Source of the DNA: Aquila chrysaetos chrysaetos
Taxonomy: Eukaryota; Chordata; Aves; Accipitriformes; Accipitridae
Assembly (NCBI RefSeq): GCF_900496995.4
Contig: NC_044012.1
Location: 27,107,606-27,171,605, forward strand
Reading direction: 5' to 3'
Length of the DNA: 64,000 nt
The stretch's first letter is position 1, and each line of letters begins with the position of its first letter. The position numbers and the translations under genes are program-made. This document shows positions 40,729-51,898 of this stretch, piece by piece. Under the pieces are notes generated by a model, which was not told the DNA's origin, made no database searches, and saw only the letters and a program-made list of their open reading frames with translations.

Positions 40729-43700
40729 ATGGCGGCGCCCATGGAGCTGTTCTGCTGGGCCGGGGGCTGGGGGCTGCCCTCGGTGGACCCCGACTGCCTG
40801 GCCGTGCTGGTGAGCGGCGGTGGGGCCGGGGACGGGGACGGCGGCGGGGTCGGGGCCTGTGCGTCCCCCCCGCGGCCGAGCCCCCGCTCCCGCCGCCTCT
40901 CTCCTCTCCCGCAGACCTACGCGCGGTTCACGGGGGCTCCGCTGAAGGTGCACCGGGTCACCAGCCCCTGGAGGAGCCCCTCCGGTAAGGGCCCCCGCCG
41001 GGGTTACTGGCACCGCCCGGCAGCCGGGACTACCCGACCCTCCGCACCATCACCGCCTGCTGCCCCCCACCCTATCGCATCCCTTGCCCCATTGCACACC
41101 TCCCTGCCCCACTGCACACCCCCCTCACCCCATCGCACCCCCCCGCCCCATCACACCCCCTGCCCCATTGCACACCCCCCTTGCCCCATCACACCCCCCC
41201 TGCCCCATTGCAGGCTCCTGCCCCATTGCATGGCCCCATCGCACCCCCTGCCCCATTGCACACCCCCCTTGCCCCATTGCACCCCCTTGCCCCATTGTAC
41301 CCCCTTGCCCCATCGCACCCCCCTGCCCCATCGCACACCCCCCCACCCCATCGCTGCCCCCTGCCCCATCGCACACCCCCATCACACTCCCCTGCTCCAT
41401 TGCGCACCCCCCTCACACCATTGCACCCCCCTGCCCTATTGCATGCCCCCCTCACCCCGTTGCATCCCCCTCGTCCCGGCATGCTCCCCATGTCCCATCA
41501 CACACAGCTTTCATCCTCTCACCCACACCCCTTGCGTCACTGTGCCCCCCTGCCCCACCTTACATGCCCTCCACCCTGCCACATGCACCTCGCACTCTGC
41601 TTTACACCCCCTCACCCAAGTGTGGGGGCTGTTCGCCCCGGCACAGTGTGTCCCCCTACATCCGTGGCAGGGTGGCACCCTGGGCACTGCTGTCTGCAGC
41701 CACCCCTCTCCCTGCTCTCAGGGCGCCTGCCTGCGCTGAAGACACGGGATGAGGGCACCATCTCCAAAATGCAGCAGATCATAACTCACCTCAGGAAACA
41801 GGTAGGGGGGGGCAAGGGCACTCCTTGCTTCAGGCTAGGGTCTGGAGGGCACTGGAGTCCCCCTGGGAAGGAAGAAGCTTTGTCATGGTCACCCAAGAGG
41901 CATGGGCAGGACTTGCCACTTCCCTACCGGATCATGCCCCTTGCGTTTGCTTTGCAGAAGTATAATGCCGACTACGACCTCTCAGCTACGCAAGGTGCAG
42001 ACACGCTGGCCTTCGTGTCCCTGCTGGAAGAGAAACTGCTGCCAGTGCTGGTGAGTCTCCCCATCTCAGGGGGACACACGAGAAAGGTGGTCTTGCTAAG
42101 GACCAGATCTGCTCCCTGGAGCGATGCTGGGGGGCTCGGGTGTGAGCTCACCTGCAAGGAGAAGCAGAGAATGTTGCAGGCAACAAAATCCCAGGTGTCT
42201 GGAGCATCAGTAGCAGGGATCAGGGTGCCGGGGTTCTTGTGTGGCAGCAGTGGGTTGTGTAGCCAGGGCTGGGGTCTGGCATTGATCCTGGTGCTCCCTC
42301 AGACCCTCGCGGTCTCTGGGAGAGCCAGTCCTGTGCCAGACACGCGGCACCTGTGTGTGCGGCGCCGGGCACGGGCTCCGCGGTGCCCGCCATGGCAAAA
42401 GGCTGCGCTGGCTCCAGCCCCACCATGGCCTGGGCATGGATTTTTCTCTGCTGCAGATCCACACCTTCTGGGTGGACACAAAGAACTACGTGGAGCACAC
42501 GCGGAAGTGGTACACTGAAACCATTCCCTTCCCCCTGAACTTCTTCCTGCCCAACTGCATGCACAAGCAGCACCTGGAGCGGCTGCAGCTTATGTGGGGA
42601 GACAGCTACATGGAGGACGAGGAGAAGCTGGAGAAGGAGGTGAGGGGATGTGGTCTGGGCACGGCAGGTCCTCAGCTGGTGCCCAGAGGGACCCACACAA
42701 GGCCAAAATCTTAACTGGGGTCCGGGGCTCGCCCTGGCTGAGCACCCCCTTCCCACTCCCCTTAGCACTGTGGCAGTCTGCCGCGTGGCTGGGTGGGTGA
42801 CAACCCCCTATCCTTCTCCAGCTCTACCAGGATGCTCGGGAATGCCTGACACTCCTGTCCCAGCGCCTCGGCTCCCAGAAGTTTTTCTTCGGAGACTCGT
42901 AGGTGGCCATAGGGGGAAGGTGCTCTGGGGCCTGAGAGCCCCCCACACCCAGGCAGGACCGAGACCCCATGGACTGCAGGGAAGCTGCAGCCCATGCACG
43001 TCACTTGGGGGGTTGGACGGGCTCGCAGGGGACACAGCTGTCTGTGGCAGCACCGAGCGATGTGGGTGGCAGAATTAAGACTGCAGGAGCTGCCGCCAGC
43101 CCCGGCATCTCTTTCCCCATCTCTTGTTGGAACCAGTAGAGGTGCTCTGGGGTGGGGTCATCCTGCTTTCCCCCTCCTCACCATGGGGGCTGGAAGCAGA
43201 GAGCCTTCCCGAGGAGGAGGAGCTGCTTGCCGTTCCCTGAGACGCAGGGGGCTGGGGTGGCCAATGTGTCTGGGCGGCTTTGGGTGGGGACAGCCAGAGA
43301 GACCGTGACCCAGTCGCAGGTTTCTGTGCCCCAGGCCAGCCTCCCTTGACGCCTTTGTCTTCAGCCGCCTGGCGCCACTCCTGAAGGCAAAGCTGCCCAA
43401 CGGGAAACTGCAGCAGCACCTGAAGTCCCTGCAGAACCTGTGCAACTACTGCACCTCCATCCTCAGCCTCTACTTCCCCTGGGACGGAGGTGAGATGCGT
43501 CCCCCCACATTGTCCCATGGGCTCAGGGTGACTTGTCCTCCCTCCACACCCCCACTCTGCCCCCCCAGGTGAGCCCCCAGCCAGCGCCCCACGGGCTGCA
43601 GGTGCCGATGGCGGCGAGACAGAGGAGGACCCCCACAAACGACGGAACCAGCTGCTGTCGGTGCTGGTGGGGCTGGTGGCTATGCTGGGCTACGCCTTCC

Positions 43701-43795
43701 TGAGCGGCATCGTCTCCATCCAGCGTGGCGGCACGGGGCTGGCTGGCCGCCAGCCCATCACCTTGGAGGAGGAGGAAGAGGAGGAGGAGGACTAA
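40729..43795 (+). CDS. MTX1: Metaxin-1 (mitochondrial outer-membrane import/SAM component)
   Basis: Eight coding exons: 40729-40809, 40915-40984, 41722-41801, 41958-42050, 42457-42639, 42822-42898, 43335-43489, 43569-43795; 321 aa (human about 317). It starts [20 protein letters not shown], identical to mammals except for one or two residues. The N-terminal Tom37/thioredoxin-like part ([18 protein letters not shown]) is followed by a GST-C-like helical domain ([16 protein letters not shown]) and a C-terminal membrane anchor ([22 protein letters not shown], about residues 275-296) with a very acidic tail ([10 protein letters not shown]-like). It works with MTX2 and SAMM50 in beta-barrel insertion and links to trafficking adaptors. 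Exon 3 encodes [20 protein letters not shown], which varies among species. The poly(A) signal aataaa is at 43944-43949. Confidence 0.96.
41078..41480. repeat. Minisatellite in MTX1 intron 2
   Basis: About 400 bp of tandem, imperfect units of 15-20 bp of the type gccccat(c/t)gcaccccc. It is strongly C-skewed on the + strand. It lies between the exon 2 donor (40985) and the exon 3 acceptor (41720-41721) and keeps more than one frame open on each strand by periodicity; I see no evidence of coding use. Confidence 0.8.
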
Positions 43796-43969
43796 GGAAG
43801 AGCTGCTCAACTGTCCCTCCTCTGGTCCCTGGAACTGACTGTTTTTACACTGGGAGCCTGGCAGCATCGTTCCCTGCAGGTGCTCTGCTCTGCGTCCTGC
43901 CAGGAATCCCAGCCCTCTCCACGGGGAGTGCGACTGCCATGCCAATAAACCTCCCTCTCTCCACCTGCT

Positions 43970-45670
43970 CCCTCTCATCCTCCCAGCAAGCTTGGGGCCC
44001 TTGCCAGTTTCCCCAGTTGCACAGGCTGCAGCGCTGCAGTGGGCACCGATGCGCTGCCCTGTTGCCTGTCCAGCTCTGCCCCAGTACCGCACCCTGCGTC
44101 CTTCCTGCAGCTCTGGCCCTCATCCCCAGCCTCAGGGCTCTCTGGGGATGGGGTGAAGGGGAGACCTGTGGGTTTTTAGGTTCCTAAAAGCATCTGTGAA
44201 CGTCTTGGCAGCATTCCCCATCCTTTCTCTGGCAGCTGTGGGGCTGAGCCCTCCATCTGCCCTGCGCTGCAGCATCCCTGCCCTCTGGCTGCCAGGCAGA
44301 GCAGACAGCAGGTTGTATGGAGCCAGGCCCCACCACCACCACACTGCTGCCAGCCCGGCTTCCCCAAGAGCCGCAGCACTGCTGGAGACGGTCTCTGCTG
44401 CAGCAGAAACCAGCGGCAAGGGAGGCCTAGGCTTCTTGGCAGGATGCATCCCCAGGCCGGGGGGGACACGAGTGCTCCCCGCTGCTGGAGGGACGCCTGG
44501 ATCCCAGCTCCCTGCCGCGGCGTGAGCAGGGCGGTGAGCAGCCACAGCTGCAGCAGGAATTCCTCTGTTTGCATTCCTCCATGCCTGCCAGCAATGGGGA
44601 GTTCCTCGCAGCTGGCACTGCCAAAAACACGTCACGCAGTAAGCACAGATCCGTGCGGTGGCCAAGGGGGCTTGAGCTGCAGAGCGGGACCTGGGGCCGG
44701 GGGCAGCCACCCAAGCACTGTGTGCCCCAGCAGTGCTGTTAGTGGACCCTTGGGATGTGCCGCGTGAGGCTCAGCCCTGTGGCTGGCCACACTGCTGTGG
44801 TTTTCTGTGGCTGCTGCTGGTTTACGAGCACACAAATGGAAAAGCGGTGTCTGGCCAGGCTCACCTGCATGCCGGCTGCCGGGTGGTACACAGCCCTTGC
44901 TTGTTCGGCCACTGGCTGCACCACCACTGGCACCCTGACACTGCTGCTGTGGGCACCCTTAGGGACTGGCTGTGCCTGGCACCCCCGGGCCAAGCTCCCC
45001 AGACACACGTCCTACGTGCCCCCCATATGGGTGTGATGGCCAGGGGGGCCCCCACATTGTGCCGGGAGTGGAGCCACGGTGCTGTGCCGGGGCCAGCTGT
45101 GGAGCCTCCCCCACTCTGGCCCAGTTTGAGGGGCCCCACTGGGAAGGGGATGACTCAGTGCAGCCCCCCCCGTGCCCGCTCCCCCATAACGTCACTCGGG
45201 AAGTATGTGCCCAATGCTCCCGGTTCCCATTAGCTGGGGGGGGTTGGAAGGCCAATGGCTGCTCCGGCAGGAGAAACCACAGCACGCGGCTGCCTGCTCT
45301 GGCCAAGAGGAGAAGCTGGAGCTGCTGACGCTGGGGCCCTGTGCTGAACCCCAGCTGCAGGTCCTGGCTGCTGCTGGCCCCAGGTCCCTGCCAGCTTCTG
45401 GCCCCTGCCCTGCCTGGGGGGATGCTGCAGTGGGCAGAGGGGAGAGAGATGCTGCCCCTCCGGGTGACAGCCCCCTGCCTCCCTGCAGCACAGACCCGGT
45501 CCCTGGTAGGATGCCCCCAGGAAGCCGGGCAGAGGCGGGATGGGAGCCCATGGAGCTCAGCAGGTACTGCTGACCCCAAACCTGCCTTCTCCTCTGGCTA
45601 CTGGCACGGTCCTGCCTGCTGAGCAGGCAGCAAGGGAGGGCAGAGAGGGCACAGGTGAGGTTGTAGAAAA
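43970..45670. other. MTX1-GBA1 copy A convergent spacer
   Basis: 1.7 kb between the MTX1 and copy A 3' ends. No exon, RNA gene or repeat family recognised. In human the corresponding place also separates a convergent MTX1 from GBA-family sequence. Confidence 0.5.
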
Positions 45671-45855
45671 CCTGTTTATTTTATGAAAACATGTAGACAA
45701 GAGCAGGCATTGCAGCCCTTAGATCAAACAGGTCCCCTGGGGCGTCATGGGGCTGTGCCGCAGCCCCAGCTCCGTGCAGGGGCCTGTCCCCAAGCCCACC
45801 ACCAGCACTGCACTCCCGGTGCTGGCACCTCCCTCCTCTGCCAGCCACGGTCACG

Positions 45856-48479
45856 CTAGGCTGGCTGCTTCCACAGGAATGTCTGGATAGAGTCACCAGG
45901 AGCCATGGCCTCAATGAAGCCAACTTGTGGGTCAGAGATCCCGAAGAAAACGTCCACAGGGAAGCTGTGGGGATGCAAGAGGGGATGCAGGTCAGAGGGG
46001 GCAGCTAGGCTTTGAGCTGGGGCACAGGGCTGAGCTACTCACCGGTTCAAGACCACCAGGACGATGGCGCCGTCGGGGCGCAGGAAAGCCGAGTGCTCTA
46101 GCTCACACCGGTGGCACTTCTTGGACACAGCCAGCCCCACACGCTGGGAGCCCTCGGGGATGAACTTGCTGCACGGACAAGCAGGGCCTGAGTGCGGTGC
46201 CTGGGATGGCGGCTAGAGCTGGCAGCAGGAGCCAGCAGCCCCTTGCCAGCCACCCCCGGCCCCAACCCACCTGAAGTGTCCCAGGTGGTAGAACATGGGC
46301 TGCTTGTAGAAGACATCCTTGCTGCTGTCCACGATGATGGGGCTGTCCACGTAGTTCTTGCTCCAGTTGGGCCCCCCCTCCAGGTTCAGGGCCAGGTTCC
46401 AGTCAGTCCAGCCCGTCACGTAGTTGTTGAGGTTCTGCGGGGCAGGTGATGGTGCTGAGCCGTGGGTGGGCGCAGGGGGCGGCCGGCATGTCAACAGCCC
46501 CTGCCGAGCCCTACCGTCAGGATGCTGTGACTGTACTTGCTTCCACGGTCCCAGCCACCCAGCACCACCCTGGGCTCCCAGAAGTAGGAGCCGGTGGAGG
46601 CCTCTGTGGAGAGGAGGAAATAGTCTGGGAAGAGGTGATGGGTGATGGAGAGCGTGAGGTCGATGGGTGCCAGGAAGTCCAGGTACCAGTGGATGCCAAT
46701 GCCGCTGATGTAGCTGGCGGCCACAGGGTCTTTGAGAACCTGGCAGGAGAAAGGTATCACTGGTGCACAAGGCTGGGAGAGCTGCCGTGGGGCCAGGATA
46801 GCCACCATGGAGCCAGAAGAACCACCATGGGGACTCACCACCTGGGCCCAGTAGGGCAGCATCACCCTCTGGTCGTCCAGGATGATGAGCCGGACATCAC
46901 GGTGGGAGCTGTTGGCCAGCGCGGGGCCCAGGTCCCGTGCAATGAAGTCCCGCTGGTGCTCAGGGGAGAAGCCCAGGCACTGGAAGGGGTAGAAGACAAT
47001 CTCACCGGCTGTGGGCTCATTCCCCGCCGTCACTGCCCAGAAGGTCAAGTTGTGCTTAGCGTATTCATCCAGGAACCTGGGCGTGGGGGCAGTTGGTGAA
47101 TGGCCCCGGCACGGCAGCCCCAGCCCCACCTCCGGGTATGGTGACCCCGGTGCCCACTGCACTCCCACGGCCCCTCACCGGATGAAGTACTTGGCCCAGG
47201 CCTGGTGGTACTTGTCCCCAGGGCTGCCCTTCAGTGTCCCCCTCCCTGTCATCGCACCATTCGTCTTCATCCAGACCGGGGAGGTCCAGGGGCTGGCATA
47301 CAGTGACAACGGCCGCTTGGCCACCGCCTGGGCTGCCTGGAGGATGGGGATCTGGGGAGAACCGGGATGGCAGTGAGCTCTCCAAGTCTGCCCCAGCACT
47401 GGCATTGCAGGGGGCAGGATGAGTCCTCTCCCTCCCCATCAGCAGGAAGATGCTTCCCTTCCCCATCCCATCCCATCCCGTTCCACCCAGGCTGCAGCCG
47501 TGGCACCTCAGGCTCACCCTGTGGGACTCACCTTCATCCGCGTGTCCTCCTCTGTCAGGTTGAAGTGCTTCAGCTCGAAGTCGCCCTCCGCATCAGCATA
47601 GGTGTACAGGCGGATGGAGAAGTCGGTGCTGGCCATGGGGACACGCACAAGGTTGTACTCGATGCCTGGGGACAGAGTGGGCAGTGACGGGCATCCCTGG
47701 GGTGTATTCAGGGGATGCAGCCCCCTGGCTTCCAGCAGTCTCCCAGCCCTTTGGCATGAGTCTCAGCAGCCAACCCCCAGCAGGGGAGGCCAGACAGACT
47801 GGCTCTGCCACCCAGCAGCATCGCTCTGCCCTAGGCTCACCTTCCTCAGAGAAATAGGAGCGGAGCAGGTGGTTCTGGGCATCCTTGGACAGAGATTGGA
47901 TGTTGATGGCAGCTGAGTCTGTGACAGACCCACCAAACCCCTTCACCTTCTGGTACCGCTGCGCCATGTCCAGGGTGAGATGGAACTCTGCGGGGGACAA
48001 ACATCATCGCAGCTGCTGTGTACAGACAGACTCCGTTCCCTGGTGCATAGGCAAGCGTCCGGCCGTGGCGGGTACCTGGAGTCTCGGCGTTGCGCTGGAA
48101 GCTCCCCTCGCTGCGCTCCAGCCGCTTGCCGGCCTTGCTGCTCTCATACTTGACATAGGTGCCCAGGGCCGGCAGGACCACGGGGTCCAGCGTGTCGCAG
48201 TACGTGGCGCTGCAGGCGCACACCAGCGACCCGTGACCGAAGTCCTTGGCATTGCAGGGCCGGCCGCCTGCAGCAGGAGAGACTGGGCAGGCACAGAGGT
48301 CTGCGGCAGGAGCCGCACTCCAACCCACCATGGACACCGAACCCATGGCTTTGGTGCCCCAAACCACTGACCTCTGCAGCCCTCTGCTCGGGGACACGGT
48401 GCCAGCACTTACCTGCTGCTCGCAATGCTGCCTGCACCAGCAGGAGCCAGCCCAGGACGCCGGCGCACCCAGGCCCCAT
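45856..48479 (-). CDS. GBA1: Lysosomal acid glucosylceramidase, tandem copy A
   Basis: Ten coding exons on the minus strand, all in phase, 524 aa: 48413-48479, 48076-48267, 47841-47987, 47532-47665, 47179-47351, 46839-47076, 46515-46739, 46271-46434, 46043-46168, 45856-45964. After a signal peptide ([19 protein letters not shown]) the mature part begins GRPC and keeps the four N-terminal cysteines ([12 protein letters not shown]). The GH30 TIM barrel has the acid/base Glu in TAGNEPTAG (human E235) and the nucleophile Glu in STEASTGS (human E340), plus HWYLD and [10 protein letters not shown]. The N19-type sequon NATYC is SATYC here, so that site is lost; NLT and NSS sequons remain elsewhere. 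It ends FLWKQPA instead of the usual WRRQ-like end. It hydrolyses glucosylceramide in lysosomes if normally targeted. The poly(A) signal AATAAA is at 45675-45680. No CpG island or CLEAR site is visible upstream. Confidence 0.94.
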
Positions 48480-51040
48480 GGCACCTCTGCTGCAGCACGG
48501 CTTGGACAGATGCTGATGGCAAGCACCAGGGCTGGGAGCCGGGCGGCAGGTGTCAGCAACCAGCTCCTCTTGCCCTGTCCCAGCCCCACACGGGGACAGA
48601 GACACAGGGCAGGGACAGCCCCAGCATCCCCCTGCCTGGGAGCCTTGGGGACCACGAGCACCCCTCTGCCACTTTGCCTGCTCCCCACAGCCTCAGCCCA
48701 GCACTCACCTTCCCTCCTGCCTGCTGGTGCCCACGGACAGCTCTGGCTGCATCCCAGCCCAGGGTGCAGCCCCCTGGGTGTGTGCCACCCCGCACCCACC
48801 GGCATTCCCAGCCACCCACGCCAACTGTACCAGCAGCTTGGTTCGCTCCCATCACCTTCCTCCCACTCCTTCTCCCTCCTTGTTTGTCCCACGGCTGTGT
48901 CATGCCATGCCGTGCCATGCTGCTCCACACATCCCCCGTGCCTCCCAAGCCATGGCCAGGAGGAAACAGCGCCATGCTCTCAACCCCACAAGTGTGGCAG
49001 CAGGGACTTGCCCAGCCAGAGCTACTTGGGGCTCGATCCCCCGGTGCAGAGGGGTTCCGCATTTCCCTGCTCTCTGCAGGTGCTCCCACCCTGCCCTGTC
49101 CTTCCCACGATGCTGGGCAAGGAGCTTCTTGACAAGGGCATGGGAGGAGCCACCTCTGCGCCTGCTGCCCCTGGGCAGGGGGAGGTGAGGGTGGGATGGC
49201 ACCAGCTCGCTGCTCCTCGAGACTGTGCAGGATGGGGACCCAGGGCCAGGTGAGCTGTCCCACAGCCATCACCTCCTGCTCCCTGCCTGGGGCTGATGCC
49301 CAGTGCCATGGGCATGGCCTCATCATGGTCCTGCTGTCCAGGGCCATCCCCATCCCCACCAGCTGATGAAGCTGCTCTGGACCCAGAGTGCTCACCTGCT
49401 GCCAGAAAACCCTCTTGCTGCCTCTCTGCTGGGCGTGGGGCAGTGGGGCTGCAGGACCTGCTTTCTGGCTGTGCGTGGTAGGAGGTGACGGCATCTGGTG
49501 GAGCAGGAAAGGTGAGTCTGGGAGAGGACAGCTCATGGGACTTTCTGCATATGAAGAGAAACCCGTGGATGATTTTGCAACCTTGCTCCAATGAGAGCTT
49601 TCAACACTCACCGCAGCATTTGCAAAGCTCTCCTAAAACCTGTCCCAGTGGCCAGAGGGAAGCTGGCGGGGGGGCGGGGCAGGATGCCCACCAGCCCCCC
49701 AAGTGCCTCTATTGCCCCAGACAAGACCCCCTGGCTGCAGCCACCTCTGCCCAGCCCCAGCACAGTGCTCCCCTTGCAAAGAGCCCCACAAAAGCAGTCT
49801 GTTCTCCCCAGGACACCCTCAGGCAGGGGTAGGGCCGGTCATGCCCACCCAGGTGTCCCTGCTTGGGTCAGGCGGCTGCTGGGCCTCAAGTCCCACCTGG
49901 CAGCAGCTTGGCTTTGCCACAGGCACAGGCTTGCTGTCTGCAGCCAGTGCTGCAGCCATGACCCGTGCCCTGCTTATGGCTGCACCAGCAACTTTCCTGG
50001 CGTGGGCAGGGGTTCTGCCGAGGCTGGGGGCAACCCCACGAGCAGCCAGCCACGGCAAGGACGACTACACCCCACTCCTTGCTGCCCAGCTCAGAAGGAG
50101 ATGGGCGCAGCAGGAGGCTGCAGGTGCTGCCTGTCAGGGCCCCTGCTCACCCCTGCCGTGCGGCCGTGCCCCCCCACATCTGAGCCCCATGCCCGCAGCC
50201 AGGCTGGGTGGAGCAGGCTGCAGCAGTTTATCATCTGCAAAACAAGCCTGGGCTCCGCACCTTCTAATTTGGGATCCTTCCTAATTGCAGGCACCTGCCC
50301 ATCAGGAGAAACAGGAGTGGGGCAGAGCTACGGGAGAGGCAGTATCTGCCCACCCTGGCCCCGGAGTCCCCCTGATGTCGCTCATGCAGGTGGCCAGGGA
50401 GGCAGCCCCTCACCTGGGGACCGCTCTTCCTGCTGCGGCCAGAGCAAGGACCTCCCCAGCATCAGCTGTGGCCAGCAGGGACGATGGAGGTGATTCCTCC
50501 AGCCTCACCCTGGCCCCTCACACCCACCACTGAGGATGTTGCGTCCCTCAGTTTCCCCGTCAGCTTTTTGGCATGGAGGGAAGGTACAGCCCTGCGGCAG
50601 ATGCGTTTCCAGATGGCCAGGGAGCACAGAGCCCACCTGGAGGGGCTGTTCCAAAGCATTTCCCTGCACACACGTCCCTGAGCACTGCTGAACATCTGGG
50701 GGTGCAGGGGCTCCGTATGTGCCTTCCCTGCATGGCAGAGCTTTGATGTACTTTGAGAAGTGCAGGCAGCCCAGCTGCTGTTTGGGCTGGCGCTACCCAG
50801 GAACATTGATAAAAGCGCAGGAGAGGCAGATGTGCTCCATGAATGGGGCTGAGACGGAGCCCAGTGCTACCTTCATGCCACACTCCAAGAAAACAGTTGT
50901 TAAACCTCTTTTTTTTTTTTTTTTTTTTTCCTTTTTCCCCAACATCAGCAACTTCACAGCTCACGCACAAGGGGAAGTAGCCAAGGACTGCTCTGGCTTT
51001 CTCATTCCAGGACTTCAAAGATGCTGGTAACGTTCCTAAA
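48480..51040. other. Spacer between GBA1 copies A and B
   Basis: 5' flank of copy A merging into the 3' flank of copy B. Moderately GC-rich, poor in CpG compared with the flank of copy C. A T-run of about 22 at 50909-50930 is the longest A/T homopolymer in the window. No additional GBA exon fragment or other gene is recognised. A LINE remnant follows at 51040. Confidence 0.5.
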
Positions 51041-51330
51041 GGCTGGAGCAAGCAAATACTGTAACTGGTATTTAAAGAGAGCAAATAGGATGGCCAGGTA
51101 ATTGCGGGCTGCCAGCTCGATGTTGGCCACAGCCAGAATAGAGGGGAGTCTGTCCGGAGGCCACACCAGTGGAGGGTGGCTGGATGCAGCAAGCAGTGTG
51201 AGGTCTGGAGGGGATGGCATCAACTTAATTTGTCTGCGAGATTTGGTGGATGGGGACGCTGATGTAATTTACTCAGCCTTTTCTACAGTGTCTGCTCTAG
51301 TGCAGCAGGACATTTTGATTAAAAAAAAAA
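51040..51330 (+). mobile_element. Decayed CR1-type LINE fragment (reverse transcriptase region)
   Basis: One + strand frame reads INLICLRDLVDGDADVIY then SAFSTVSALVQQDILIKK, which lines up with the CR1 reverse-transcriptase stretch of the type TNLISFYD...LVDEGKAVDVVYLDFSKAFDTVSHSIL, with several residues lost between VIY and SAF. Just upstream, gtatttaaagagagcaaata and ggatggccaggtaattgcgg resemble the CR1 region encoding VFKKG..DPGNYRPVSL, in other frames. The piece is short, frameshifted and without a recognisable 3' end; an A-run follows at 51319-51332. CR1 is the dominant LINE of birds and reptiles. The match is from memory of the consensus. Confidence 0.6.
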
Positions 51331-51898
51331 AAGTAGGCTGGGGAAAACCAATGGCACATATGAAACGAATCAAGAGCTGGCAGGCGGCTGAGGCTCCAGC
51401 TGCAGCGATAAACAAGGCAGCCACACGCGGGCCATGGGGATGAAGCCCTCCGGGGGCACCCCTCGCCCTTTGCCGCCTCTCTGAGGAAAACCGAGCAATT
51501 TCCGAGAGCGTAAAGGAAACACTGACGGGACGATGCATACCGGAGGGAGCACGTCATGGCTTTACTTGGCACATGAGACACACACGAAGGTTTCAAGGGA
51601 GCCACGTGTGAAAGCGTGGTCCAGGAGGCAGAGCAGCAGGAGCTTTCAGGGGGCTGGGGGGTGCCAGGGAGGGAAGGGGGAGGCTGAGAAGCACCAGCAG
51701 CAGCAGCCCTGGTGAGACCCCAGTGCTGGGAGCACACACAGCCCCTCGCATGGGGGCAGGACCCCTGGTCCCTCTCGCACCCCCAGCAGCAGGTCACCAC
51801 CCTCTTCCACCATTGAAGAATGCTGGAAAGGGTGGGGGAAGACCTGACACACGGAGACCCCCAGCCACTTGGCACCATCCCCAGCACTGCCCTGGCCA

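Noticed and set aside
41078-41480. Regularly spaced repeats suggesting a CRISPR array
   Set aside because: Units are directly tandem and degenerate without unique spacers, in a vertebrate intron; this is a minisatellite.
41181-42518. A plus-strand frame of about 440 codons through MTX1 introns
   Set aside because: The first half is the intron 2 minisatellite; later it runs through real MTX1 exons and introns. Canonical splice sites give the known 321 aa protein.
45856-48479. Copy A as a GBA pseudogene comparable to human GBAP1
   Set aside because: All ten exons are in frame with good splice sites, both catalytic glutamates and the N-terminal cysteines are retained, and a poly(A) signal follows.
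50909-50930. T-run read as the poly(A) tail of a minus-strand processed retrocopy
   Set aside because: No exon-joined coding sequence or target-site duplication is visible next to it on the minus strand.
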